From positions 1 through 5,347 of the forward strand of contig JAHFPR010000149.1 in NCBI GenBank assembly GCA_023269645.1: a stretch of DNA of 5,347 bases, read 5' to 3'. This DNA is from Alphaproteobacteria bacterium (GTDB lineage: Bacteria; Pseudomonadota; Alphaproteobacteria; Rickettsiales; UBA8987). Below are positions 1 to 5,123 of the stretch, one piece after another (the first letter of the stretch is position 1; every line of letters starts with the position of its first letter). The notes beneath the pieces were generated by a model, which did no database searches, was not told where the DNA came from, and worked only from the letters and a program-made list of their open reading frames with translations. A program made the position numbers and the translations under genes.

Positions 1-6
1 AAGGAG
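1..6 (+). promoter_or_regulatory. Ribosome binding site that decides the start of the first gene
   Basis: AAGGAG is a near-perfect Shine-Dalgarno sequence. Two GTG codons follow in tandem, at 9 and 12. The spacer to the first is only 2 nt and to the second 5 nt, so the second GTG is the better start. The window begins here, so an earlier start cannot be excluded from the sequence alone. Confidence 0.6.
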
Positions 7-11
7 TTGTG

Positions 12-1298
12 GTGAAAAAAATATCCTACGTTAGTGCCGCTAACGACCCATCCTCCTCGCAGGAAAAACTGCAGGAGTTTCAGCCGTCTGCGTCCGGTTC
101 TTCATCGGAAGCGCGTCCGTCAGAAGTGCGGGCAGCAGAACAGGCGATGGACGTTACTGCGCTTATGGAGATGCTGGATAAGAACCGCGGGCAGCAGCGT
201 CCTGCGCGGCTGACTCCTTTTGATCTGGGCGACGGTATGCTGCCGGAGGCATCGCTCGGCGGCAGCACTCTTGGCAAAACTACCAACGGCAACGGTGCAT
301 ATGCTGCCCATATTGAGGGTGTGGATGGCAATAATTCCGGTGCATCCCCGTCGTCTGTAAAAAAATCTGCCGGGCGCAAGGCCAAAGCTCCAAAATCTGA
401 CGATACGAAAGCTGAAAGTACGGAAGCTGTGCCCACAGATAATCCTCCCAAGAAAAAAGTCGTAGCGCGTGGGGCGGGTTCTTCCTCCAAAAAGAAGGCG
501 CAGGCTGCGAAATCCGCTGCAGCTTCCGTTAAAACGACGTTGCCGGAAGATGCGGAATCCCCCGCGCCGCGCACCACTAAACGCTCCAAACCCACCGCCT
601 GCGAATCGGAAGAAACCGCCGCGTTCGTTCCCGAAGAAAAAGCTGATGCTCCGGTAACATCGGGCGCATTGGGCGACCTGTTCGCTGAGCTTCCTGCCGC
701 TTCGGCAGAAAAATCCGGTGAAGATTCTTTTCCCGGAGAACGCCTGGAATTCCTGCGGTTCCGCAGCAAGGCATCCCGCCGCCAGAAAATGACCGCCAAT
801 CTGGGTATGAAATCTTCCGATTCCGTCCTGGATCAGGGCGCATTATCTGCGGAATACGTGACGCTCGGCGCAACCATTGTAGTAGCGGTGCTCGCGGTAA
901 TCACGCTGCTTTATTTCGTGATGGACAGCCGTCGGGAAACTGCGACCCCGCCGCTCGCCAGCGTGAATCAGGTGGTGGTGATGGACGGGCAGAACACCCC
1001 GCCGGAACAGGATAAGGCTTCGGGAGTACCGAATGCTGACAATGCTGATGTTACCACTTCCAAAGTGACCCTTCCCGGCACGGCCAAAGGGCATGAGCGT
1101 AGTGCCACGCTGCATATTGTGAAACCGCGCGACAAGAAAGTGCACGTGCCCGCGAAGAAGCCGGCAAAAGCATCTTCCAGGGCGGCTTCAGCTAAATCCG
1201 CGCCGCCGACGGAGCAGGTTAAGCCCGCGTCGGCTGCGCAGACACCACCCTCGAAAGAAGCTATGGAGAAGGATCTTTTGAATATCATCAGCAGGTAG
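12..1298 (+). CDS. Unrecognised single-pass membrane protein, Ala/Lys/Pro-rich
   Basis: I do not recognise this protein. From the GTG at 12 it has 428 residues. Residues 1-240 or so are low complexity, rich in Ser, Ala, Lys, Pro and Glu, and probably disordered. A basic stretch follows (FRSKASRRQK, about 249-258). One strongly hydrophobic segment lies at about 283-304 (VTLGATIVVAVLAVITLLYF) and is the only membrane helix I see. The last 125 residues are again Ala/Lys/Pro/Thr-rich without a recognisable domain. There is no N-terminal signal peptide, so the long N-terminal part is most simply cytoplasmic and the tail periplasmic (inference). Just before the helix, GALSAEY matches the G/XXXXEY prepilin-peptidase motif of Flp pilins, although the preceding region is far too long for a normal leader. 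It lies 70 nt upstream of the TAXI gene in the same direction. The uninterrupted frame and good ribosome binding site support a real gene; its function is unknown. Confidence 0.8.
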   Translation: MKKISYVSAANDPSSSQEKLQEFQPSASGSSSEARPSEVRAAEQAMDVTALMEMLDKNRGQQRPARLTPFDLGDGMLPEASLGGSTLGKTTNGNGAYAAHIEGVDGNNSGASPSSVKKSAGRKAKAPKSDDTKAESTEAVPTDNPPKKKVVARGAGSSSKKKAQAAKSAAASVKTTLPEDAESPAPRTTKRSKPTACESEETAAFVPEEKADAPVTSGALGDLFAELPAASAEKSGEDSFPGERLEFLRFRSKASRRQKMTANLGMKSSDSVLDQGALSAEYVTLGATIVVAVLAVITLLYFVMDSRRETATPPLASVNQVVVMDGQNTPPEQDKASGVPNADNADVTTSKVTLPGTAKGHERSATLHIVKPRDKKVHVPAKKPAKASSRAASAKSAPPTEQVKPASAAQTPPSKEAMEKDLLNIISR

Positions 1299-1336
1299 CC
1301 GTTGGGAAGGCGGCTGCCCGCTAAATTTAAGCATTA

Positions 1337-1342
1337 TATAAT
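1337..1342 (+). promoter_or_regulatory. Possible -10 promoter box before the TAXI gene
   Basis: TATAAT is an exact sigma-70 -10 consensus inside the only AT-rich patch of the 70-nt gap between the first two genes. It sits about 26 nt upstream of the ATG at 1369. No matching -35 box is present: the bases at 16-18 nt spacing are GC-rich (CTGCCC and neighbours). This is a candidate only; the TAXI gene may instead be read from further upstream. Confidence 0.3.
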
Positions 1343-1368
1343 CTATCGCAAACCAAGGGAGAGAGTGT

Positions 1369-2745
1369 ATGCGTGGAATAACAGGACGTTACAGGTATTT
1401 AACGCGGACAGCATTCCTGCTGCTCGGCCTTGTGTTGGCGATGGGAGCATCGGCAATGGGAACCCCCGTGCGCGCGGAAGAAGGCGGGAAGCTTGGAGTG
1501 CCGGATCTGCCGGTCACGCCTGCCGCCTATTCCTCCACACCGAAGGCCGCCGCCGCGAAAGCCGCGCCCGCCGCTCCTGCCACACAGACGGCTTCGACGG
1601 CATCTTCGCTCGGCAGCACTTCATCCTCCAGCATCGTTGCATCCAACGCTCCGGTAGTGGTAGCCACTACGGAATCCGCTGCCCCGGCAGAGGAAGCCCC
1701 GGCAGGTGACGAGGTAGCCCCGACAGCAAAACCGGCGAAAGCGGCCAGCGTTATTCCGGCATCCCTGCCTGCTGCGAACGCCCCCGCCGCGCACACGCTG
1801 GGAATTTCCACGGGATCGCGCACCGGAACGTATTACAATTTCGGTAACGACATCAAGGACGTGCTCAAAAAATCCGGGCTTACCATTGATGTGAAGGAAT
1901 CCGCCGGTTCGATTGAGAACATCAACCGCCTGGGTGCGCGGGATGGCGTGACGTTCGGTATCGTGCAGTCGGATGTGCTCGGCTTCCTGCTGCGTTCCAA
2001 GGAAGGCGAAGCGCACAAAATCGCTGAGGATTTGCGCATGATCTTCCCGTTCTATAACGAGGAAGTACACGTCATTGCGAACAAATCCATCCGCAACTTC
2101 AGCGAACTGAACGGAAAATCCGTGGTGGTGGGGCCGAAGGGCAGCGGAAGCTGGCTCACCTCGGTGAACCTGCTCAACATTTCCCAGATTCAGCCCGCCA
2201 AAATGTTGCGTATGACCCCGGAAGAGGGCATGGTGGCGGTGCTTTCCGGCAAGGCGGATGCGATGATCTATGTCGGCGGCAAGCCGGTGAAGCTGTTCCA
2301 GAATCTGGATTCGCTCTCCAATGCCTCCAACTATTCCACGATGCTGAAGAACATCCATCTGGTTCCGCTGAGCGATCCGGCACTGCTGAAGGAATACGGC
2401 GCAACCGTGATCACGCACCGCGATTACGATTTCGTGGATCAGGATGTGCCGACCCTGTCGGTGACCGCCGTGCTCGTTTCATATGGCGTGGATGACAGCG
2501 ACTCGGCGCGCGGCAAGGAACGCTGCGAGGATGTGCGCAAATTCAGCAAGGCACTTGCCGATCAGGTGGGCACACTCCAGCGCACCGGCCATCCGAAATG
2601 GCAGGAGGTGAACCTGCAGGCGGAAGTCGGCTTCTGGAAGCGCGATAAGTGCTCCATATCCGGTGCTACGGCGAGCGTCCTGGAAAACGAATTGCTGGAT
2701 ACGGTGCGCGCCCCGCGTGATGCCGTTCCGGCAGCAGGAAGGTAA
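1369..2745 (+). CDS. TAXI-family TRAP-type periplasmic solute-binding protein
   Basis: This 458-residue protein is predicted to bind a small solute in the periplasm; ligands of TAXI proteins are mostly uncharacterised or carboxylates such as glutamate. A Sec signal peptide is visible: basic start, hydrophobic run at about 14-29, and possible cleavage after VRA at 36. An Ala/Pro/Ser-rich linker fills about 37-142. The binding domain starts near 143 with the family hallmark GISTGSRTGTYYNFG (145-159), followed by SAGSIENINRL, the FGIVQSDV block and the VVVGPKGSGSWLTSVNLL block. The only two cysteines, C386 and C428, could form a disulphide (inference). The ATG at 1369 follows AAGGGAGAG at 5-nt spacing. 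No TRAP membrane subunit lies in the window, so it is either an orphan or served by a permease elsewhere. pgsA begins 6 nt after its stop. The family call is firm; the ligand is unknown. Confidence 0.87.
   Translation: MRGITGRYRYLTRTAFLLLGLVLAMGASAMGTPVRAEEGGKLGVPDLPVTPAAYSSTPKAAAAKAAPAAPATQTASTASSLGSTSSSSIVASNAPVVVATTESAAPAEEAPAGDEVAPTAKPAKAASVIPASLPAANAPAAHTLGISTGSRTGTYYNFGNDIKDVLKKSGLTIDVKESAGSIENINRLGARDGVTFGIVQSDVLGFLLRSKEGEAHKIAEDLRMIFPFYNEEVHVIANKSIRNFSELNGKSVVVGPKGSGSWLTSVNLLNISQIQPAKMLRMTPEEGMVAVLSGKADAMIYVGGKPVKLFQNLDSLSNASNYSTMLKNIHLVPLSDPALLKEYGATVITHRDYDFVDQDVPTLSVTAVLVSYGVDDSDSARGKERCEDVRKFSKALADQVGTLQRTGHPKWQEVNLQAEVGFWKRDKCSISGATASVLENELLDTVRAPRDAVPAAGR
2736..2742 (+). promoter_or_regulatory. 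pgsA ribosome binding site inside the end of the TAXI gene
   Basis: AGGAAGG ends directly before the TAXI stop codon TAA (2743-2745) and 9 nt before the ATG at 2752. This placement suggests translational coupling of the two genes and favours the ATG at 2752 over the in-frame ATG at 2767. Confidence 0.65.
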
Positions 2746-2751
2746 CCAACC

Positions 2752-3318
2752 ATGAAAAAACTGGCCATGCGCAAGCTGATTGTACATAAGAAGGATATTC
2801 CGAACCTGCTGACCGTGGGGCGGGTGGTGGTGATTCCGCTGTTCGTGGCCGCGTTTTACCTGCCCGCCCCGGTGAATCATTGCGTAGCAGCATCACTGTT
2901 TGCCCTGGCTGCCATCACCGATTTTTTTGATGGTTTTTTTGCCCGAAAATGGCAGGTGACTTCGCGCCTCGGCCAGATGCTCGACCCGATTGCGGATAAG
3001 CTGCTGGTGGCGGCGGCACTGCTGATGCTTGCGGCGCAGGGTGTTGCACCCATCATCCCCGCGCTGGTCATCCTGCTGCGGGAGCTGTTCGTTTCCGGCC
3101 TGCGTGAATACATGGCGAAATTCAATGTGACCGTGCAGGTGACGCGGCTGGCCAAGCTGAAAACCACCGTGCAGATGGTTGCTATTTTTATCCTGCTCCT
3201 CAATCCCGGTGTGTCCTCGATATTCGCGGGCGCGTTGCTGCTGTGGGCTGCCGCGGCACTCACGGCCTTCACTGGCTGGCAATATTTCAGGGCGTGCTGG
3301 CCGGAATTGCGGAAATAA
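2752..3318 (+). CDS. pgsA: CDP-diacylglycerol--glycerol-3-phosphate 3-phosphatidyltransferase
   Basis: PgsA transfers the phosphatidyl group from CDP-diacylglycerol to glycerol 3-phosphate in the inner membrane. This makes phosphatidylglycerophosphate, the committed step to phosphatidylglycerol and cardiolipin. The 188-residue length is usual. The complete CDP-alcohol phosphotransferase motif D-x2-DG-x2-AR-x8-G-x3-D-x3-D is present at D57, D60-G61, A64-R65, G74, D78 and D82. The N-terminal IPNLLTVGRVVVIPLF (16-31) is the typical PgsA opening, and REL...SGLREYMA further on is also characteristic of PgsA rather than of other family members. Several hydrophobic helices follow. The start at 2752 has a good ribosome binding site; a second ATG in frame at 2767 is possible. 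It overlaps nothing, follows the TAXI gene by 6 nt and converges on ribD, with an inverted repeat between them. Confidence 0.95.
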   Translation: MKKLAMRKLIVHKKDIPNLLTVGRVVVIPLFVAAFYLPAPVNHCVAASLFALAAITDFFDGFFARKWQVTSRLGQMLDPIADKLLVAAALLMLAAQGVAPIIPALVILLRELFVSGLREYMAKFNVTVQVTRLAKLKTTVQMVAIFILLLNPGVSSIFAGALLLWAAAALTAFTGWQYFRACWPELRK

Positions 3319-3323
3319 TACTA

Positions 3324-3389
3324 TGTCATCCTGAGCGAAGCGAAGGATCCCCCCGCTGTATGAGATCCTTCGCTTCGCTCAGGATGACA
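3324..3389. repeat. Perfect 26-bp inverted repeat between pgsA and ribD
   Basis: Arms 3324-3349 and 3364-3389 are exact reverse complements (26 of 26) with a 14-nt loop. The arms begin TGTCATCCTGAGCGAAGCGA and its complement, a sequence type I recognise as widely dispersed in bacterial genomes. It begins 5 nt after the pgsA stop, and its right arm contains the ribD stop codon (3379-3381), so the last ribD codons TCA TCC TGA are repeat-derived. The hairpin sits between convergent genes and could stop transcription from both sides, but no T-run follows either arm, so it is not a classic intrinsic terminator. Confidence 0.9.
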
Positions 3390-4479
3390 AGGCATACACC
3401 CGCACCCTGTCCGTGCCCAATCGCCGCTCGCTCTCCAGCCGGAAATGCGGCAGGAATTTCGGCAGTGCCGCGCCCATATCCGGCGCGTGTGCATCGCCCC
3501 GCACCTCCGGGGCTTCGATCAGCACCAGCCGATCTACCAGCCCCGCCTCCAGCAGCACGAGGGCGATTTCCGCGCCGCCTTCCGCCAGTATGCGGTTGAT
3601 ACCAGCCCCCGCAATGCGGCGCAGGCTGGTGAGAATATCCGGAGCATCAAGCACTGTACAGGGTTGGCAGCGCGCGTGTTCAGGCGTGCGGTGGCGGCGA
3701 TCCAGCACAAAGCGGCGCGGGGAACCATGCGCCATTCCGGCCAAGCGGCAGGTGAGTTCCGGATCATCGGCGAATACGGTTCCTGAACCCACCAGAATCG
3801 CCTCATGCCGATAGCGGAGCAGGTGGGCATATGTGCGCGCTTCGGGGGAGGTGAAGATGTAATTTTGTTCGCTCCCTTCCCGGCTTGACTGCCGGGAAGA
3901 TGAGCCTAAGCCGCTACGCGGCACTAAAGAGGCTCGGCTTTCTAGCCTCGCGGCGTATTTCCTGAACTCTGAACTCTGAACTCCGAACTCCGGCGAGAGC
4001 CTTCCATCCCCCGTGAGTGCCAGCTTCAGCGTCACCAGCGGCCTGCCTTCGCGGATACGCAGGAAAAATCCGGCATTCACCTCCGCCGCTTCCGCGCGGC
4101 ATACATTCTCCGTCACCGTTATGCCCGCGCCCTCAAGTGCCGCGATGCCTTTGCCGGAAACGCGCGGGTCGGGGTCGCGCACGGCGATTACTGCTTCCGC
4201 GATGCCTGCCCGGATCAGTGCATTCGTGCAGGGCGGCGTTTTTCCGTGATGGCAGCAGGGTTCTAGCGTAACGTAGGCGGTGGCTCCCCGCGCCGCCGCG
4301 CCCGCCTGTTCCAGCGCGAGGGTTTCCGCATGGGGACGCCCGCCCGCCGCCGTCCACCCGCGCCCGACGATTGCGCCATCCTTCACGATCACGCACCCCA
4401 CGGAAGGGTTCGGCGCGGTCAGCCCCAGGTTCCGGCGGGCGAGGCGCAGCGCGTGGAGTATGTAAGCGGTGTGCGGCAC
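3379..4479 (-). CDS. ribD: Bifunctional riboflavin deaminase/reductase with an in-frame repeat insertion
   Basis: RibD carries out two consecutive cytoplasmic steps of riboflavin synthesis: deamination of the diaminopyrimidine made from GTP, then NADPH-dependent reduction of its ribosyl chain. The GTG at 4479 gives 366 residues and places the zinc ligands and the catalytic Glu at H50, E52, C75 and C84, the positions I recall for E. coli RibD. It is preceded by GGGG 5 nt upstream. A TTG at 4491 would add four residues. The deaminase motifs are PNPSVGCV, PHAE and EPCCHHGKTPPC. The reductase domain shows LKLALTGDGR, TSPEAR, AILVGSGTVFADDPELT, LDRR and ILAEGG. Between DGR and TSPEAR lie about 37 more residues than usual, encoded by a heptamer array and a palindromic element (3871-3990). 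The stretch before ILAEGG looks some 25 residues shorter than usual. The frame stays open throughout, so the gene is probably functional. The C-terminal SS and the stop come from the inverted repeat. nrdR lies upstream in the same direction. Confidence 0.93.
   Translation of the reverse strand: MPHTAYILHALRLARRNLGLTAPNPSVGCVIVKDGAIVGRGWTAAGGRPHAETLALEQAGAAARGATAYVTLEPCCHHGKTPPCTNALIRAGIAEAVIAVRDPDPRVSGKGIAALEGAGITVTENVCRAEAAEVNAGFFLRIREGRPLVTLKLALTGDGRLSPEFGVQSSEFRKYAARLESRASLVPRSGLGSSSRQSSREGSEQNYIFTSPEARTYAHLLRYRHEAILVGSGTVFADDPELTCRLAGMAHGSPRRFVLDRRHRTPEHARCQPCTVLDAPDILTSLRRIAGAGINRILAEGGAEIALVLLEAGLVDRLVLIEAPEVRGDAHAPDMGAALPKFLPHFRLESERRLGTDRVRVYALSS
3871..3951 (-). repeat. Three-hairpin palindromic element, copy A, in frame inside ribD
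   Basis: This 81-bp element (27 codons) lies within the ribD reductase domain. Read on the minus strand it holds hairpin 1 (GGCT-AGAA-AGCC, 3936-3947, with possible tandem G-A mismatches outside it) and TTTAGT. Hairpin 2 follows (GCCGC-GTA-GCGGC, 3910-3922), then TTAGGCTCATC (3899-3909), hairpin 3 (TTCCCGGC-AGTCAA-GCCGGGAA, 3877-3898) and GGGAGC. The same architecture, with different stem bases, occurs at 4493-4572. It encodes a Ser/Arg-rich peptide (RLESRASLVPRSGLGSSSRQ and onward) with no counterpart in the usual RibD. The exact element ends are inferred from the alignment of only two copies. Confidence 0.85.
3963..3990 (-). repeat. Tandem 7-bp repeat array inside ribD, four copies
   Basis: On the plus strand TGAACTC occurs three times in a row, followed by CGAACTC. 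On the coding strand this reads as RGAGTTC units. The 28-bp array adjoins the palindromic element (11 nt apart) and, with it, fills the enlarged loop of RibD, encoding the EFGVQSSEF region. A related AGAGTTN array lies at 5044-5071. Confidence 0.85.
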
Positions 4480-4492
4480 AGATAACCCCAAA

Positions 4493-4572
4493 GCGGGCTA
4501 GCAAGCCCGCCTCCTTTAGTCGCGCAGAGCGCGTTAGGCTCATCGTGTTGGCAAGCAGGCCAACACGGGAGC
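4493..4572 (+). repeat. Three-hairpin palindromic element, copy B, between nrdR and ribD
   Basis: The 80-bp element fills most of the 103-nt gap between the nrdR stop and the ribD start. Hairpin 1 is GCGGGCT-AGCA-AGCCCGC (4493-4510). CTCC and TTTAGT (4515-4520) follow, then hairpin 2, CGCGC-AGA-GCGCG (4521-4533), then TTAGGCTCATC (4534-4544). Hairpin 3 is GTGTTGGC-AAGCAG-GCCAACAC (4545-4566), and GGGAGC (4567-4572) closes it. The orientation is opposite to the nrdR-ribD transcript and to copy A. No T-run follows any hairpin, so a terminator role is not supported. It would form a folded spacer in a shared mRNA. Confidence 0.85.
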
Positions 4573-4582
4573 AAAATAAATG

Positions 4583-5032
4583 CTACTTCTCGATCTTCTC
4601 CATGAACTCCTCGAAATCCCTGGCTTCGCGGAAATCCTTATACACGGAGGCGAAGCGGATATACGCCACTTTATCCAGCCTGGAGAGTTCCTCCATGATA
4701 AGCTCGCCGATATGCTCGACGGGGATTTCCGAATCGCCAGACATTTCCAGCGCGCGCACGATGCGGTTGGCGATGGTTTCGATCTGCTCGTTGGTGACGG
4801 GGCGTTTGCGGCAGGCGATCTGAATCGCGCGCACCACCTTGTCAAAATCGAAAGGCTTGCGCTCACCGTTGCGCTTGATGACGGTCAGCTCGCGGAGCTG
4901 TATCCGCTCGAAGGTGGTGAAGCGCGAGCCGCATTCCGTGCAGGCGCGGCGGCGGCGGATGACGCTCCCGTCCTCGGACGGACGCGAATCCTTCACCTGG
5001 GTATCCTCATGGCCGCAGAAGGGACATTTCAT
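4583..5032 (-). CDS. nrdR: Transcriptional repressor of ribonucleotide reductase genes
   Basis: NrdR senses ATP/dATP through an ATP-cone and represses ribonucleotide reductase operons by binding paired NrdR boxes. The protein has 149 residues, the usual length. The N-terminal zinc ribbon is complete, with C3, C6, C31 and C34 (MKCPFCGHED and RRACTECG), together with the typical KDSRPSEDG and RRRR stretch. The ATP-cone covers about 46-136, starting at LTVIKRNGERKPFDFDKV and ending near FASVYKDF. The start is fixed by the family opening MKCPFC, yet no Shine-Dalgarno sequence precedes it: the upstream bases on the coding strand are CTGAGCACTCGGC and then a CT-rich heptamer array. ribD follows on the same strand, separated by a palindromic element. 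No NrdR box is evident within the window. Confidence 0.96.
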   Translation of the reverse strand: MKCPFCGHEDTQVKDSRPSEDGSVIRRRRACTECGSRFTTFERIQLRELTVIKRNGERKPFDFDKVVRAIQIACRKRPVTNEQIETIANRIVRALEMSGDSEIPVEHIGELIMEELSRLDKVAYIRFASVYKDFREARDFEEFMEKIEK

Positions 5033-5043
5033 GCCGAGTGCTC

Positions 5044-5071
5044 AGAGTTGAGAGTTTAGAGTTTAGAGTTG
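5044..5071 (+). repeat. Tandem 7-bp repeat array upstream of nrdR, four copies
   Basis: The units are AGAGTTG, AGAGTTT, AGAGTTT and AGAGTTG, consensus AGAGTTN with period 7. The array ends 11 nt before the nrdR start codon on the minus strand and occupies the region where its leader and ribosome binding site would lie. The units match those of the array inside ribD (RGAGTTC on the minus strand). Confidence 0.85.
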
Positions 5072-5093
5072 AGTGACCCCGTTGCTGCATATT

Positions 5094-5123
5094 CCGTCAT
5101 TCCCGCGAAAGCGGGAATGACGG
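5094..5123. repeat. 13-bp palindrome with GAAA loop beside the GIY-YIG stop codon
   Basis: CCGTCATTCCCGC (5094-5106) and GCGGGAATGACGG (5111-5123) are exact complements around GAAA, a GNRA-type tetraloop on the plus strand. It is the GTCATTCCCGCG type of dispersed repeat seen in many bacterial genomes. It abuts the TAA of the leftward GIY-YIG gene (5124-5126), so it forms a hairpin right at the end of that message. No T-run follows, so termination is only possible, not shown. Confidence 0.88.

Noticed and set aside
80..799. 239-residue open frame on the minus strand
   Set aside because: It is a shadow of the low-complexity GC-rich gene on the plus strand. It has no family resemblance and no ribosome binding site that I can see.
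1295..1317. Possible terminator hairpin after the first gene (GTAGCCG with CGGCTGC, 9-nt loop)
   Set aside because: The stem includes a G-T pair, overlaps the stop codon and is followed by CGCTAAATTTAAG without a T-run. It is too weak to call.
1621..2418. 265-residue open frame on the minus strand
   Set aside because: It lies wholly opposite the clearly recognisable TAXI gene, and its translation is His/Arg-rich with no domain pattern.
3963..3990. CRISPR or other spaced repeat array
   Set aside because: The 7-bp units are directly tandem without spacers, so this is a simple tandem repeat.
3379..4479. ribD as a pseudogene because of the repeat insertion
   Set aside because: The frame is intact across the insertion, and the deaminase zinc ligands and the reductase motifs are all present on both sides.
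4493..4572. tRNA-like or intrinsic terminator reading of the three-hairpin element
   Set aside because: The stem lengths (7, 5 and 8-9 bp with 4, 3 and 6-nt loops) do not fit a tRNA cloverleaf, there is no T-loop or CCA, and no T-run follows any stem.
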